Assembly (NCBI GenBank): GCA_911728435.2
Contig: OU452201.1
Coordinates: 22,816,001 to 22,880,000, forward strand
DNA from: Apoderus coryli
Taxonomy: Eukaryota; Arthropoda; Insecta; Coleoptera; Attelabidae
Direction: 5' to 3'
DNA: 64,000 nucleotides
The notes below the pieces were generated by a model. That model saw only the letters and a list, made by a program, of their open reading frames with translations, searched no databases and was not told the DNA's origin. Within the stretch, counting starts at the first letter, position 1; each line of letters begins with the position of its first letter. Positions 10,488 through 22,210 of the stretch are shown in pieces. The translations under genes and the position numbers were made by a program.

Positions 10488-12195
10488 CGATAGTTTCTAT
10501 TAAATTTATTTTGTGGAGATTCGACTTTCATTTAAACACTAAAATTTAACTTCGTTTTGGTTTTGCTATACTTGCTATTATTAAGACCTAACATCAATAG
10601 TATTGAACAACAAATATCCAATATCCTTCTAAATTAATGAGGTTTAAGAAAATTAGTTAAAATATCACTATTAGCAAAATTATTGAATTATCTATAGATA
10701 TATTAATTATTATTATGTTAGATTATTTTTTACACTTGTTTGTATAAAAATCCTTTTGCCTTAGAAATTGTGTACTTTACACAATGGTCGCAGCTCGCAT
10801 ATTCCGTATATACCTACATATAAATAATTGGATTAGTCAAATAGTATATATAACTAATTTAAAATTATTTCTGTATTATTGTAGTACTACGCATAAAGCG
10901 ATAAAAGCAAATTCATCAATAAAAACGTTAAATTAAAAACAAATCACAACACAACAAATAATATTGATGTACCTACTGTATCAAATCGGTCAATGTGACA
11001 ATTTTTGCATAATATATATGTGGTACTATATATGTTTTAATTATGTTGAAAATGCCTAACTTAAATTTTATCTATTTATGTTTATTGAAAATTTTCTTAA
11101 TTAGTAGACAATCTATGATTCTACTACGAAGAAATAACTAGGTGATGATTATAATATTTACCGTTAAAAAATGTATACCTCATTATACTGTCCACGTAGC
11201 ATAATCACCATTGAAGTAATACTTGCTTAATTTAATTCTTATCGAAATTTTAAGTAATTATAGCTTGTTGGTTTAACAATTACACAGAATGTTTAAAAAA
11301 TTCCAGATGGTCGTGCATATTATTTTAACTTGCGATGTTCCCGATTGTTATGTTTGATGTTTTTCAAAATAGCTGAAAAATGCACTTGTAATCGCTCAGT
11401 ATGATAATGTTAAATTATTGTAGGTTTTTATCGGTCATAACTTACAAAATCGAAGTCCATATTTTAAATTAAGCGAGTTAATGTGGTGATGCCAACGAGC
11501 CAGTCGGAAACGTAAATCAACTCTGCTTATTTTCACCGTATATGAGTTCCCAGGAGTGGATCTTTAATTTTTATGTGTATATAACAATGATATAGAAATA
11601 CGAGTATAACAAAATGTTATAAATAGCCTGTCCCTAGTACAAGTTGCCTATTGAAATTGAATTGAAAAAAGAGCACATTTATATTTTTCTAGTGCGGTGG
11701 CAAAAAGGCGCAAGTCGAATATAATTTTTCACACGGATCTTTTAGTTTTTTATGAATTTCTAAATTCAGCTAATTAAAGAACTTACCAATAAAGAGAAAA
11801 AAATATTATGTTTCTACTGAGAATTGACTCACGCCGTTTTTACCAGTATGATATATTACCTAAGACCTAAACTATACAGTGATTGTAAATACTGCTGTCT
11901 CTAATCGAAGAGAATATTATATGGTAGCGGAAATCGCATACCAATTTGGATTTTTGAGTACCTATATGTCCGTATAAAGTTCTCTCCAATATAATTTATA
12001 CACAAAAATTGTAGATACAGTGATTCCTTTAAATTTGAATTCTTGGAAAATGTAAGTTAGATCTTATAATAAGATAAAATGTACACACTTTTTGTTGTAA
12101 AATAGGATAGATTTTCAATCATTTTTAGTATTTTTCAACACAGAAACAGTTGGAAATATTTATTATTTTTTTTTTCACGAATAATTTGCCATATA
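10488..12195. other. Intergenic, no gene seen
   Basis: Long AT-rich stretch. A short shared string (GCCAGTCGGAAA) recurs at 11500 and 13192, but no element could be delimited. Confidence 0.4.
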
Positions 12196-12696
12196 CAGGG
12201 TGTCCCATTAGGGATTGGGCGGAAGATATCTCAAGATCTATAAGCGATAGACAAAAAAATCCTTTATAAAACTTTTAGGCACTGAAGAGATGTACAACCC
12301 AAAAATGTTTTTAATTCTAGTAGTATAGGTAGTTCAAAAACCCGTCTCAGGTCCATTGAATTCTCTTCTTTTCTTCATTTTACTGGATTTTATTGACATC
12401 TGATTTGTAATTTTTCAGGGTGATACATTTTCTAAATTGTATTTTTATTGGAATACTTTTTATTAATATCAGTTCATGAGCTTAAGGCCAACCATTTTTC
12501 ATAACAAATTATTTAAAAAAAATTGCCGACAAAAGTCTTTTCCATTTAAAAACAAAAATGCTAAATTAAAGCTTTATTTTAATAATGGTTTAAACACACA
12601 GTTTTAGATAGTTTAAATCGAATAAAATCTCAGCTTAAATTTAATACAAAAATACGTAGTTCTTTTGATAACAACTAAACAAGTGCACATGAACTA

Positions 12697-12780
12697 ACTT
12701 TCCCTGGAAGATGGATTAAGGCAACAAATTGGCCAGCCCGATTCCCTGATCTAACGCCACTCGAGTTTTTTCTATTGTAA
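12697..12780 (+). pseudogene. DD41D-type transposase fragment
   Basis: The frame reads TFPGRWIKATNW then PARFPDLTPLEFFLL and a stop. It matches FPGRWIGRR and PARSPDLSPLDFFLW of the intact enzyme at 6011-7123. The third catalytic Asp has become Glu (PLEFF). Nothing else of the gene is recognisable, so it is an old relic inside the 12196-14918 element. Confidence 0.6.
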
Positions 12781-13755
12781 GACCCTATATATTTTTCCTA
12801 GTATTAAACCGAAATATTTTTTTTCCTTCCTCCTCGTATCATTGACGCTCAGTATATCAATGAATGATGCATTACTGGCAATTTTTGATTAATGTTATCT
12901 TGATTCTCAATTAAAAGACAACGTGGGACAGATGTCCCAATAACAATAAGGATTTAATTAATAATAATGCACATTACAAGATTTTCCATACACACATGAG
13001 TAGAACAAAATTGCTCAGACTTTCCTTCTGTTTATTTACAGATACGTCACCTCATCAACCAAATAAAGCTTCGGCCCAGATATTGGCAAAGTAATTTTAA
13101 TTTTTATATGTATTTCTTTATTTTTTCATATATGTATAAATATATTTTTTTTTCTGAATTTACTGTAATACTTAAAAAAATCCCGATGGCAGCCAGTCGG
13201 AAAAGTAGATTTTTGATTTATGTATTTTTTATTTATACTTAGTCTACCACTGACACCCACTATTAATAAACAAATAACGGAATATTCTGACATGCGCCAA
13301 ATATAACCAAAGTGTCATATTGACAGGTATTTTAACTGAAATACCCATTATACTATAATACATACGTAAGTACGGTCTTATTGTTATTTCACAGGTGTTT
13401 ATTTGTCAAAATAATTACAGATATAGCGGGTGATGATATTTTTTTTTTATTTTTTGTTACTTTATATTGACTTACATTTACTTAAATATGCCAGCGATGA
13501 AAAAAGTCTCCAAATAAATATTGTAGAGATTTAAGTGCTCTATCATTTGATATGTAACATCGGTATTTTCTATTAACAACGAAAGAAATATGATTTTTTT
13601 AAAACTTTGACAGGCCGCCATTCTGAAATTAGCTCTCCGATTTCAATCGCCAACGAACTCACGCGATTCCATGACCTAGCCGATTTTTTAACCAAATTTT
13701 GTTTCGATTGGTCAAAAAATGCGGCCTAGAACGTGACGCAAAGTTTCTATATCCC

Positions 13756-13780
13756 ATATATATATATATATATATATATA
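13756..13780. repeat. (AT)n microsatellite, copy 1
   Basis: Twenty-five-base AT run; the same length recurs at 16964-16988. Confidence 0.9.
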
Positions 13781-15264
13781 GATATATAAACTTTTGAACT
13801 GAGGTCATTTTTAGGATCCAGGGGTCATAAAATGAAGTACTGCATAAAAATTTTTCAAAATTTCGGTTGTGTCGATCTCCTGAATAGTTAGATTTTTTTT
13901 AAAAATCTACTAAAAGAATACAAAATAATATACCAAAAACAATTAATGCATCCTGACAATTATATTTACTTTAAATTTTCTTACACTATGTATACCCCCA
14001 TAGAAAAAAAAAATAGTTTACCGTAAGTTACCAACCACCGTAGAAGACATGAAAATTAGAATACGAAATGTTTTTGCATCCATTACTTACCAAATTCTCC
14101 AAAGAGCTAAAAATTCATTTATTTTAAGACTGTAGAAGTGTCGCCAACAAGGGTGGTCGACATTTTGAGGATTTGTTACAATAAATTTTCTATCACTTGG
14201 TTGTTTATAATTTAGTTTAATTTAGTATAAGTCAAAAGAAATAGGAATTTTTGTATTTAAATTTTAAGATTTTATTCTATTTAAACTTAAATTCTCAGAA
14301 AAAAAATATTTTTACTTTTTAAAGAGCGTCTATTTATAAATTATTAAAATAAAGCTGTAATTTTACTTTTTTGTTTTTAAATAAAAAATAATTAAAATGA
14401 CAAAAATTTGCGACTTTTGCTGACTATTTTTTCTTTTTTTTTAAATATTTTTTAATGAAAAACGGTTAGCCTTAAGCTCATGAAATATATCAATAAAAAA
14501 TATAGGAAAGAGACCTCTCAAATTTAAGCAGATTTAACATTTTCCCAAAAAATTACAATTTAGAAAATGTGATCACCTTGAAAAATTACAAATCAGATGT
14601 CAATAAAATCCAGTAAAACGGAGAACAGAAGGGAATTCAAATGGTCCAGACACGAAAAATTGATATACTTATTTTTTGTTTCTGTAGTTACCATTTAAAA
14701 AACTAGACCTAGGCATATCAACCCTTATGTAATATTTTTGTCTTTGAGAGTGTCATTTATTTATGTTAAAATATACAGGCTGTTGCATTAAGAAAAAGCA
14801 AGTCTGGTATGCTGTGCGTTTGTGAACTACCCTGTATAATTTTTTGTACATGTCTTCAGTGCCTAAAAGTTTTGTAAAGGACTTTTTTGCCTATCGCTTA
14901 TAGATCTTCCGCCCACACACTAATAGCAACTAATATAATACTAATAAATAACTGACGATTAATTCATTTATTTATATTATTAGGAAAAATATTGCATTTT
15001 AGAAACACTGTTTGAGCCATACTTTTGAATCAAATACCACACACACACAAATAATGCTGTGAATTAAAAATTCACTGGCCCAACTCACCCCGTATTTTAT
15101 AGGAGCAACTTATTTTCATTTTCAAATCAAACACACTGTAGAAATTGTTGAAAGAACTTAATTATGTGAATGCATAATGAGTATTTTGCATAAATATTTA
15201 GATCACAATCAAAATTAACTATTCCTATTTTTATCATTACATAAAAATTAATGTTTCGACTTAC

Positions 15265-15331
15265 TAGGTAGTGCGAGGGATGGAGAAAAACAGGTCAAAG
15301 CCAAAATCACAGCCACCAATGTCACATGCAT
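15265..15331 (-). CDS. First exon of a secreted protein (signal peptide), copy 1
   Basis: On the minus strand an ATG at 15331-15329 opens 22 codons plus one base, encoding MHVTLVAVILALTCFSPSLA then LP, followed exactly by a consensus splice donor A|GTAAGT (intron from 15264). The peptide is a textbook signal sequence: short N-region, hydrophobic LVAVILAL core and small-residue cleavage site SLA|LP. A TATA box lies about 150 bases upstream. The next exon is not identified; an acceptor-like CTACAG near 15136 leads quickly to a stop. The mature protein is unknown, so no family is named. The exon could also belong to a decayed gene. It is duplicated at 18473-18539. Confidence 0.5.
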
Positions 15332-15483
15332 CTTTGTATCAATAACTAATAATTATTCAGTCTAAATAAACACAAAAGTAAAATATTTATCGATAATTCT
15401 CTTCAACAGGATTTTCCAGTCGTATATGCTCGTTTACACGCACTCGTTTACGATTTCTGCATCCAGTTTGTGCTAAACGTATA

Positions 15484-15490
15484 TTTTATA
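15484..15490 (-). promoter_or_regulatory. Candidate TATA box for the signal-peptide exon, copy 1
   Basis: TATAAAA on the minus strand, about 150 bases upstream of the ATG at 15331. It would place transcription start near 15455 and give a 5' leader of about 125 bases. Only the motif and spacing support it. Confidence 0.3.
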
Positions 15491-15916
15491 TACTTGAAAT
15501 ATATATAAGCAGCAGGAATCCTGCTGTTTAGTTCTAAACTGCGATTGCGCGAGCGTGCTTTAACAAACACTGAAAAATATCTTTACCTATGTTTAAATTA
15601 TTATTTTCTATTACCTAATTGGTAATAATTTGGAGTGATTGTTTAATCCACTATATTACTTAAGTATGTTATTACAATAAAACTGATTTGGAGAAAAAAA
15701 TACTGTTGTCAATCGCGTAAAAACTAGCATAAAAATATGACACCAGAAACTTGTCAAATTTACAATAACAATGTGGCGTAACACGCATTATTTTGTTGAT
15801 TGTTTGAATAATTATAATAACAAACTTCCATTACTTATAGGCTGGGAGAAAATTTTATATTCTTTGTTAAATTTTTAGATCTGCATATCATATAAGTATA
15901 TGTAATAGGTATATTT

Positions 15917-16231
15917 CCCAGACAGCACAACGGCATTTTAAAGATATCTTAGAAACGTTGGAATCAGACATTCAAGGTGTCTTAGAGATGTCGTGCAGAC
16001 ATCTTTAAGGCGTCTTCTAGACGGCCTATGTTACAAAACACAACGTCTTTACGACATCTTCCGGATTTGCTTATGCACTTTTTTACAAGTCGTTGCAGAC
16101 ATTGAATCTTAAAGGCATCTATTAAAGACACCTTCTGTAAAGTGTCTTATTAAAGATGTCTGATTTAGGTCGAAGACGTTCAGACATATTCTGGACATAA
16201 AACAGACGTCTTTAAGATGTCGTGTGCTGGG
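15917..16231. mobile_element. MITE-like repeat built of GACGTCTTTAAGAC-type motifs, copy 1
   Basis: The left edge CCCAGACAGCAC and right edge GTGCTGGG are imperfect inverted ends. Between them variants of AAGACATCTTTAAGACGTC recur on both strands about eight times. No reading frame is present. No target duplication is evident. Confidence 0.45.
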
Positions 16232-16249
16232 TTATGTCTTATGGAGGCT

Positions 16250-16429
16250 ATTAGTTTCATGATTTTGTTTTTAATTTCACCCGAAATGCGTGTTTTCGGC
16301 GATTTTATACATAAATAAATATCTGGTGTTAAAAAAATGTCTGTCTGTCTGTGTCTGTATGTCACTTAACATATTTTAACTGCTGATTAACTTTTAGGAC
16401 ACATTGAGCTTAGGCAAGGGGTTTAAAAG
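16250..16429. repeat. GTCTGTCTGTCTGTGTCTG-containing repeat, copy 1
   Basis: Includes GTCTGTCTGTCTGTGTCTG at about 16339 and ends in TTAGGCAAGGGGTTTAAAA. The final 50 bases have a diverged relative at 20860-20910, showing that this is an interspersed repeat rather than unique DNA. The 61-codon minus-strand frame across it is a composition effect. Confidence 0.45.
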
Positions 16430-16963
16430 GTATTTTTTATTTATACTTAGTCTACCACTGACACCCACTATTAATAAACAAATAACGGAATATTCTGACA
16501 TGCGCCAAATATAACCAAAGTGTCATATTGACAGGTATTTTAACTGAAATACCCATTATACTATAATACATACGTAAGTACGGTCTTATTGTTATTTCAC
16601 AGGTGTTTATTTGTCAAAATAATTACAGATATAGCGGGTGATGATATTTTTTTTTTATTTTTTGTTACTTTATATTGACTTACATTTACTTAAATATGCC
16701 AGCGATGAAAAAAGTCTCCAAATAAATATTGTAGAGATTTAAGTGCTCTATCATTTGATATGTAACATCGGTATTTTCTATTAACAACGAAAGAAATATG
16801 ATTTTTTTAAAACTTTGACAGGCCGCCATTCTGAAATTAGCTCTCCGATTTCAATCGCCAACGAACTCACGCGATTCCATGACCTAGCCGATTTTTTAAC
16901 CAAATTTTGTTTCGATTGGTCAAAAAATGCGGCCTAGAACGTGACGCAAAGTTTCTATATCCC

Positions 16964-16988
16964 ATATATATATATATATATATATATA
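16964..16988. repeat. (AT)n microsatellite, copy 2
   Basis: Same 25-base length as at 13756-13780. Confidence 0.9.
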
Positions 16989-18472
16989 GATATATAAACT
17001 TTTGAACTGAGGTCATTTTTAGGATCCAGGGGTCATAAAATGAAGTACTGCATAAAAATTTTTCAAAATTTCGGTTGTGTCGATCTCCTGAATAGTTAGA
17101 TTTTTTTTAAAAATCTACTAAAAGAATACAAAATAATATACCAAAAACAATTAATGCATCCTGACAATTATATTTACTTTAAATTTTCTTACACTATGTA
17201 TACCCCCATAGAAAAAAAAAATAGTTTACCGTAAGTTACCAACCACCGTAGAAGACATGAAAATTAGAATACGAAATGTTTTTGCATCCATTACTTACCA
17301 AATTCTCCAAAGAGCTAAAAATTCATTTATTTTAAGACTGTAGAAGTGTCGCCAACAAGGGTGGTCGACATTTTGAGGATTTGTTACAATAAATTTTCTA
17401 TCACTTGGTTGTTTATAATTTAGTTTAATTTAGTATAAGTCAAAAGAAATAGGAATTTTTGTATTTAAATTTTAAGATTTTATTCTATTTAAACTTAAAT
17501 TCTCAGAAAAAAAATATTTTTACTTTTTAAAGAGCGTCTATTTATAAATTATTAAAATAAAGCTGTAATTTTACTTTTTTGTTTTTAAATAAAAAATAAT
17601 TAAAATGACAAAAATTTGCGACTTTTGCTGACTATTTTTTCTTTTTTTTTAAATATTTTTTAATGAAAAACGGTTAGCCTTAAGCTCATGAAATATATCA
17701 ATAAAAAATATAGGAAAGAGACCTCTCAAATTTAAGCAGATTTAACATTTTCCCAAAAAATTACAATTTAGAAAATGTGATCACCTTGAAAAATTACAAA
17801 TCAGATGTCAATAAAATCCAGTAAAACGGAGAACAGAAGGGAATTCAAATGGTCCAGACACGAAAAATTGATATACTTATTTTTTGTTTCTGTAGTTACC
17901 ATTTAAAAAACTAGACCTAGGCATATCAACCCTTATGTAATATTTTTGTCTTTGAGAGTGTCATTTATTTATGTTAAAATATACAGGCTGTTGCATTAAG
18001 AAAAAGCAAGTCTGGTATGCTGTGCGTTTGTGAACTACCCTGTATAATTTTTTGTACATGTCTTCAGTGCCTAAAAGTTTTGTAAAGGACTTTTTTGCCT
18101 ATCGCTTATAGATCTTCCGCCCACACACTAATAGCAACTAATATAATACTAATAAATAACTGACGATTAATTCATTTATTTATATTATTAGGAAAAATAT
18201 TGCATTTTAGAAACACTGTTTGAGCCATACTTTTGAATCAAATACCACACACACACAAATAATGCTGTGAATTAAAAATTCACTGGCCCAACTCACCCCG
18301 TATTTTATAGGAGCAACTTATTTTCATTTTCAAATCAAACACACTGTAGAAATTGTTGAAAGAACTTAATTATGTGAATGCATAATGAGTATTTTGCATA
18401 AATATTTAGATCACAATCAAAATTAACTATTCCTATTTTTATCATTACATAAAAATTAATGTTTCGACTTAC

Positions 18473-18539
18473 TAGGTAGTGCGAGGGATGGAGAAAAACA
18501 GGTCAAAGCCAAAATCACAGCCACCAATGTCACATGCAT
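18473..18539 (-). CDS. First exon of a secreted protein (signal peptide), copy 2
   Basis: Exact duplicate of 15265-15331: the same ATG, hydrophobic signal sequence and GTAAGT donor. If the duplication is real, transcription from this copy would run leftward through copy 1, so the two first exons could be alternative starts for one gene lying to the left, or one of them could be orphaned. Confidence 0.5.
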
Positions 18540-18691
18540 CTTTGTATCAATAACTAATAATTATTCAGTCTAAATAAACACAAAAGTAAAATATTTATCG
18601 ATAATTCTCTTCAACAGGATTTTCCAGTCGTATATGCTCGTTTACACGCACTCGTTTACGATTTCTGCATCCAGTTTGTGCTAAACGTATA

Positions 18692-18698
18692 TTTTATA
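18692..18698 (-). promoter_or_regulatory. Candidate TATA box, copy 2
   Basis: Duplicate of the TATAAAA at 15484-15490, at the same distance from its exon. Confidence 0.3.
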
Positions 18699-19124
18699 TA
18701 CTTGAAATATATATAAGCAGCAGGAATCCTGCTGTTTAGTTCTAAACTGCGATTGCGCGAGCGTGCTTTAACAAACACTGAAAAATATCTTTACCTATGT
18801 TTAAATTATTATTTTCTATTACCTAATTGGTAATAATTTGGAGTGATTGTTTAATCCACTATATTACTTAAGTATGTTATTACAATAAAACTGATTTGGA
18901 GAAAAAAATACTGTTGTCAATCGCGTAAAAACTAGCATAAAAATATGACACCAGAAACTTGTCAAATTTACAATAACAATGTGGCGTAACACGCATTATT
19001 TTGTTGATTGTTTGAATAATTATAATAACAAACTTCCATTACTTATAGGCTGGGAGAAAATTTTATATTCTTTGTTAAATTTTTAGATCTGCATATCATA
19101 TAAGTATATGTAATAGGTATATTT

Positions 19125-19439
19125 CCCAGACAGCACAACGGCATTTTAAAGATATCTTAGAAACGTTGGAATCAGACATTCAAGGTGTCTTAGAGATGTC
19201 GTGCAGACATCTTTAAGGCGTCTTCTAGACGGCCTATGTTACAAAACACAACGTCTTTACGACATCTTCCGGATTTGCTTATGCACTTTTTTACAAGTCG
19301 TTGCAGACATTGAATCTTAAAGGCATCTATTAAAGACACCTTCTGTAAAGTGTCTTATTAAAGATGTCTGATTTAGGTCGAAGACGTTCAGACATATTCT
19401 GGACATAAAACAGACGTCTTTAAGATGTCGTGTGCTGGG
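19125..19439. mobile_element. MITE-like repeat, copy 2
   Basis: Exact duplicate of 15917-16231. Confidence 0.45.
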
Positions 19440-19675
19440 TTATGTCTTATGGAGGCTATTAGTTTCATGATTTTGTTTTTAATTTCACCCGAAATGCGTG
19501 TTTTCGGCGATTTTATACATAAATAAATATCTGGTGTTAAAAAAATGTCTGTCTGTCTGTGTCTGTATGTCACTTAACATATTTTAACTGCTGATTAACT
19601 TTTAGGACACATTGAGCTTAGGCAAGGGGTTTAAAAGGGGTTCAAAACATTGCAAAATTCATACGAAATTTTTGC

Positions 19676-20055
19676 AGTTGATTTTTTCTTTGGGTGTTCG
19701 GTTCTTATAAAAAAAAATTATTTAAAAACTTTTTTTAAACAAAAACAATATCCATTTTTATTTTCGTCAAATTGATTAAATAAACCCCAATGACGTTTCG
19801 TTACTATAATTAGTAACCTCTTCAGGTTTGATAAAAAAAATTTTAACACAAGTTCCAATATATCGAAAAATTTGTGTTAGATGGAGAAAATTGTATCAAA
19901 TCTGAAGAAGTTATTAATTAGTAACGAAACGTCGTTGTTGTTATCGGTTTATTTAATTAATTTGACGAAAATAAAAATGGATATTGTTTTTGTTTAAAAA
20001 AGTTTTGAAATAAAAAAAAATTAAAAGAACCGAACACCCAGAGAAAAAATCAACT
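19676..20055. repeat. Foldback repeat carrying hammerhead-like cores on both arms
   Basis: AGTTGATTTTTTCTTTGGGT at 19676 is mirrored by its near reverse complement ending at 20055; the arms of about 180 bases meet near 19860. Each arm, read outward, contains CTGAAGA, one extra base, a six-pair stem (GTTACT/AGTAAC type), then GAAACGTC: 19902-19933 on plus and 19792-19825 on minus. These match the CUGANGA...GAAA core of hammerhead ribozymes, with ACGT as a palindromic stem III. Stem I is weak (about three pairs). Inverted pairs of Penelope-type termini would explain the layout, but this is inference. Confidence 0.55.
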
Positions 20056-20174
20056 AAAAAATTGAAATTACGGTTCAAGAATAAACAAAGAAAAAATATC
20101 TTATCCGAAATATTGAGAAATTTTTCATTGGTTTAATAGAGTATAACCTAAAACATTAATCATAAAAAATTAGA

Positions 20175-20910
20175 TCACATTGGCGTTCGAAAAGTGGAAA
20201 AAGGGGTGAAAGTTCTGACAGGCGGCGTTTACCCCTAAAACTAGGCAGCTCCTAGTCCGACACCTAGGTAACATGGATAGTTGGGACATTGGGCAAAGAT
20301 CTACATTCCCTAGGAGAGACGGGAGTCTGAGTAGTAGGGGTGGGACAAGGAATTAAAAAAAATGCGTAAAAATATTTAAATATTATGGCTTGATGTATCA
20401 TAAAAAACTTCCTTACATAGGCATTCGTACATAGTGGAAAAGGGGTCAAAATAAATAAATATTTCCTATATAACCTAAAAAATGTCAGATAGGAGAATTG
20501 GTTCATACAGGCGTTCACAAATAATGTAAAAAGAGGTCAAAAATTACAAAATATATTCCCCAAACATACCAGAAAAATTGGCTATTATATATAGTTTTGA
20601 TACAAGATAAACTACAAAATGCAGCTAAAAAAAATACTAGACAAAGGGTAAAAAATACTATACTATAAAATTGATATATTTAGCCGTTTAAGTAGTTGAA
20701 TTGGTGTTAAAAATACGCGACAAAAATTCATATATATCATAGGCGTCCGTGAAAAGTATATAAAAGAGTCAGAAAAATCTGTGTCCACTATAACTCAAAA
20801 CTAACTTGACATATTTTTAACAAAATTGGTACATACAACATATTACAGGATATTTCTAGGTGCTAATTAACTTTTGGAAAACATTGAGCGTAGGCAAGAG
20901 GTTTAAAAAA
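20175..20910. repeat. Degenerate recurring motif (GGCGTTCG...AAAAGGGGTCAAAA)
   Basis: A motif of about 35 bases, roughly TAGGCGTTCGTAAAAGTG plus AAAAAGGGGTCAAAA, recurs at about 20180, 20415, 20507 and 20738 with irregular spacing. The segment at 20860-20910 resembles the end of the GTCT-rich repeat at 16380-16429. It is part of a dispersed repeat without coding content. Confidence 0.4.
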
Positions 20911-21129
20911 AGGGTCCAAATATTAAAAAAATTATAGTTTTAAGCTTATCCGAAATATTGAATTATTTTTCATTGATTTATTTTTATTCGAAATATGGAA
21001 TAATTTAAATAAAAAATAGCTGATGTCTACAATGAAAATAAAAAATAATTTATTTGGAAATATAGCTTGTCACCAAGAGTCTTACGAGAAAGTTAAGTGA
21101 TAAAAAGGTCACAGAAATATTACTTTTAC

Positions 21130-21860
21130 ACTTAAACATGGAGAGCTATTCGTGCCTCGAGTGCAACAGTTTATTTGTATCTTCACCAAAAATTACAGAT
21201 TATAACAGAATAGTATGCAATATGCATACTGTTCGTATTATGAACAACGTGAACGAGGTATTAATGATTGAGTATCACATAATGGCATGGCCATGGCCAC
21301 TACCTGGAGCCCCACACATGGGAGGTTATTGGAAGCGATTAATAGAGTCAGTGAAGAAAATTTTACAAAATGTTTTACAATAAGAACATTCTATAAAAGA
21401 AGTTCTACATACTGTTTTCGCAGAAGCTGAAAATGTAGTGAATAATAGACTTTTGACGCATTTTCAATTAAGCATCATTTATTATTAATTAGGAAATAAA
21501 CGTCATTCTTTACCAACAAAATTTGAGAACGAAGATCTTAGAAAGTTATGGAATTAGACTCAACAAATACTTGACAGTTTTTGTACTAGGTGGGTTAAAG
21601 AATATTTACCCACTTTAACAAAAAGAAGTAAATCGATCGATACCAATTCATCCATTGAAGAAAATGACGTTGTAGTTGTAGACCCGACATTTCCAAGACA
21701 TAAATGGCCATTAGGTAGAGTACGGTTGTTTTTCCAGGAAAAGATGGGATTATTAGAGTAATAGAAGTTTGAAACTATACAGTTTGCAAAATAGATGTAA
21801 CAGGAGAGGATGAAAACTGAAACATTTTGCACTATGGGCAGAATTATCAGCGGACTAGTA
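21130..21860 (+). pseudogene. BEL/Pao retrotransposon integrase remnant
   Basis: The frame at 21138-21383 contains PGAPHMGGYWKRLIESVKK, the conserved block of the BEL/Pao integrase region. Further pieces follow in shifted frames: AEAENVVNNRLLTHF, RWVKEYLPTL and DPTFPRHKWPLGRVRL, which is the expected order of the post-integrase part of BEL/Pao Pol. Several stops and frameshifts separate them. No LTR, gag or reverse transcriptase is recognised nearby, so this is an old fragment. Confidence 0.7.
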
Positions 21861-21872
21861 TATTGCTGTCGA

Positions 21873-22210
21873 AGTGTACCTTTCGCGAAATAGATCAATT
21901 GTCGAAGTGAAACGTGCTATGCGTACTCGTTACCAACTGTCTCATCGAAATTCAGTTCCTGATCGAAAATCGATATTGTTGGGCGTGATAGTGGTTAAAA
22001 AAAAAGGAGTTGGGGCACAGCACAGCGCAAAACATCGAACGAGTAAGACAATCTCTCTTATGGTCTCCTAGACTTAATATCTCTAGAGGCACTGTCCGTA
22101 AAATTTTTCACTATGACCTTTGTTTACATACCTCAAAATTGTCACAAGGGCTGACACAACAGAACTGGAACAATCGATACAGGAAAAATTTGACTGAAAT
22201 TCATCATTAA
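21873..22210 (+). pseudogene. Mariner-type transposase N-terminal remnant
   Basis: Two overlapping frames give RSIVEVKRAMRTRYQLSHRN, then after a frameshift QNIERVRQSL, SPRLNISRGTVRKI and YDLCLHTSKLSQGLTQQNW. This is the paired helix-turn-helix region of the mariner-type transposases whose normal C terminus is like that at 6011-7123. The catalytic domain is absent. The fragment abuts the BEL/Pao remnant. Confidence 0.6.

Larger units (their letters stand above)
12196..14918. mobile_element. Decayed mariner-like transposon with long inverted repeats
   Basis: CAGGGTGTCCCATTAGGG at 12196, preceded by TA, opens the left end. The sequence around 12215-12290 is mirrored as a reverse complement at 14850-14912, and 12395-12540 is mirrored at 14450-14620, so the arms are several hundred bases long but diverged, with the extreme right end worn away. 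A transposase scrap sits at 12697-12780. A small fragment ending in ACCCTGTAT is nested at about 14777-14840. The right half lies within the first copy of the tandem duplication and is therefore repeated at about 16430-18126. Confidence 0.55.
13222..16429. repeat. 3,208-bp tandem duplication, copy 1
   Basis: Sequence from 13222 is repeated at 16430 with an exact 3,208-bp offset. By eye no difference was found, including at the AT microsatellite (13756-13780 versus 16964-16988, 25 bases each). Left flank and junction share only one base of homology (G). The copy contains the right part of a mariner-like relic, a promoter and first exon on the minus strand, a MITE and a GTCT-rich repeat. Confidence 0.92.
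16430..19637. repeat. 3,208-bp tandem duplication, copy 2
   Basis: Identical by eye to 13222-16429. It carries the second right arm of the mariner relic, the second exon and promoter, and the second MITE. A perfect copy number of two with no sequence difference means either a very recent duplication or an assembly overlap error. Confidence 0.92.

Noticed and set aside
16180..16365. 61-codon frame present in both duplicate copies
   Set aside because: It lies across the MITE end and GTCT-rich repeat; conservation reflects only the duplication.
13222..19637. CRISPR-like or LTR pair interpretation of the direct repeat
   Set aside because: The two copies are adjacent and 3.2 kb long with no internal retroelement genes and no short spaced repeats.
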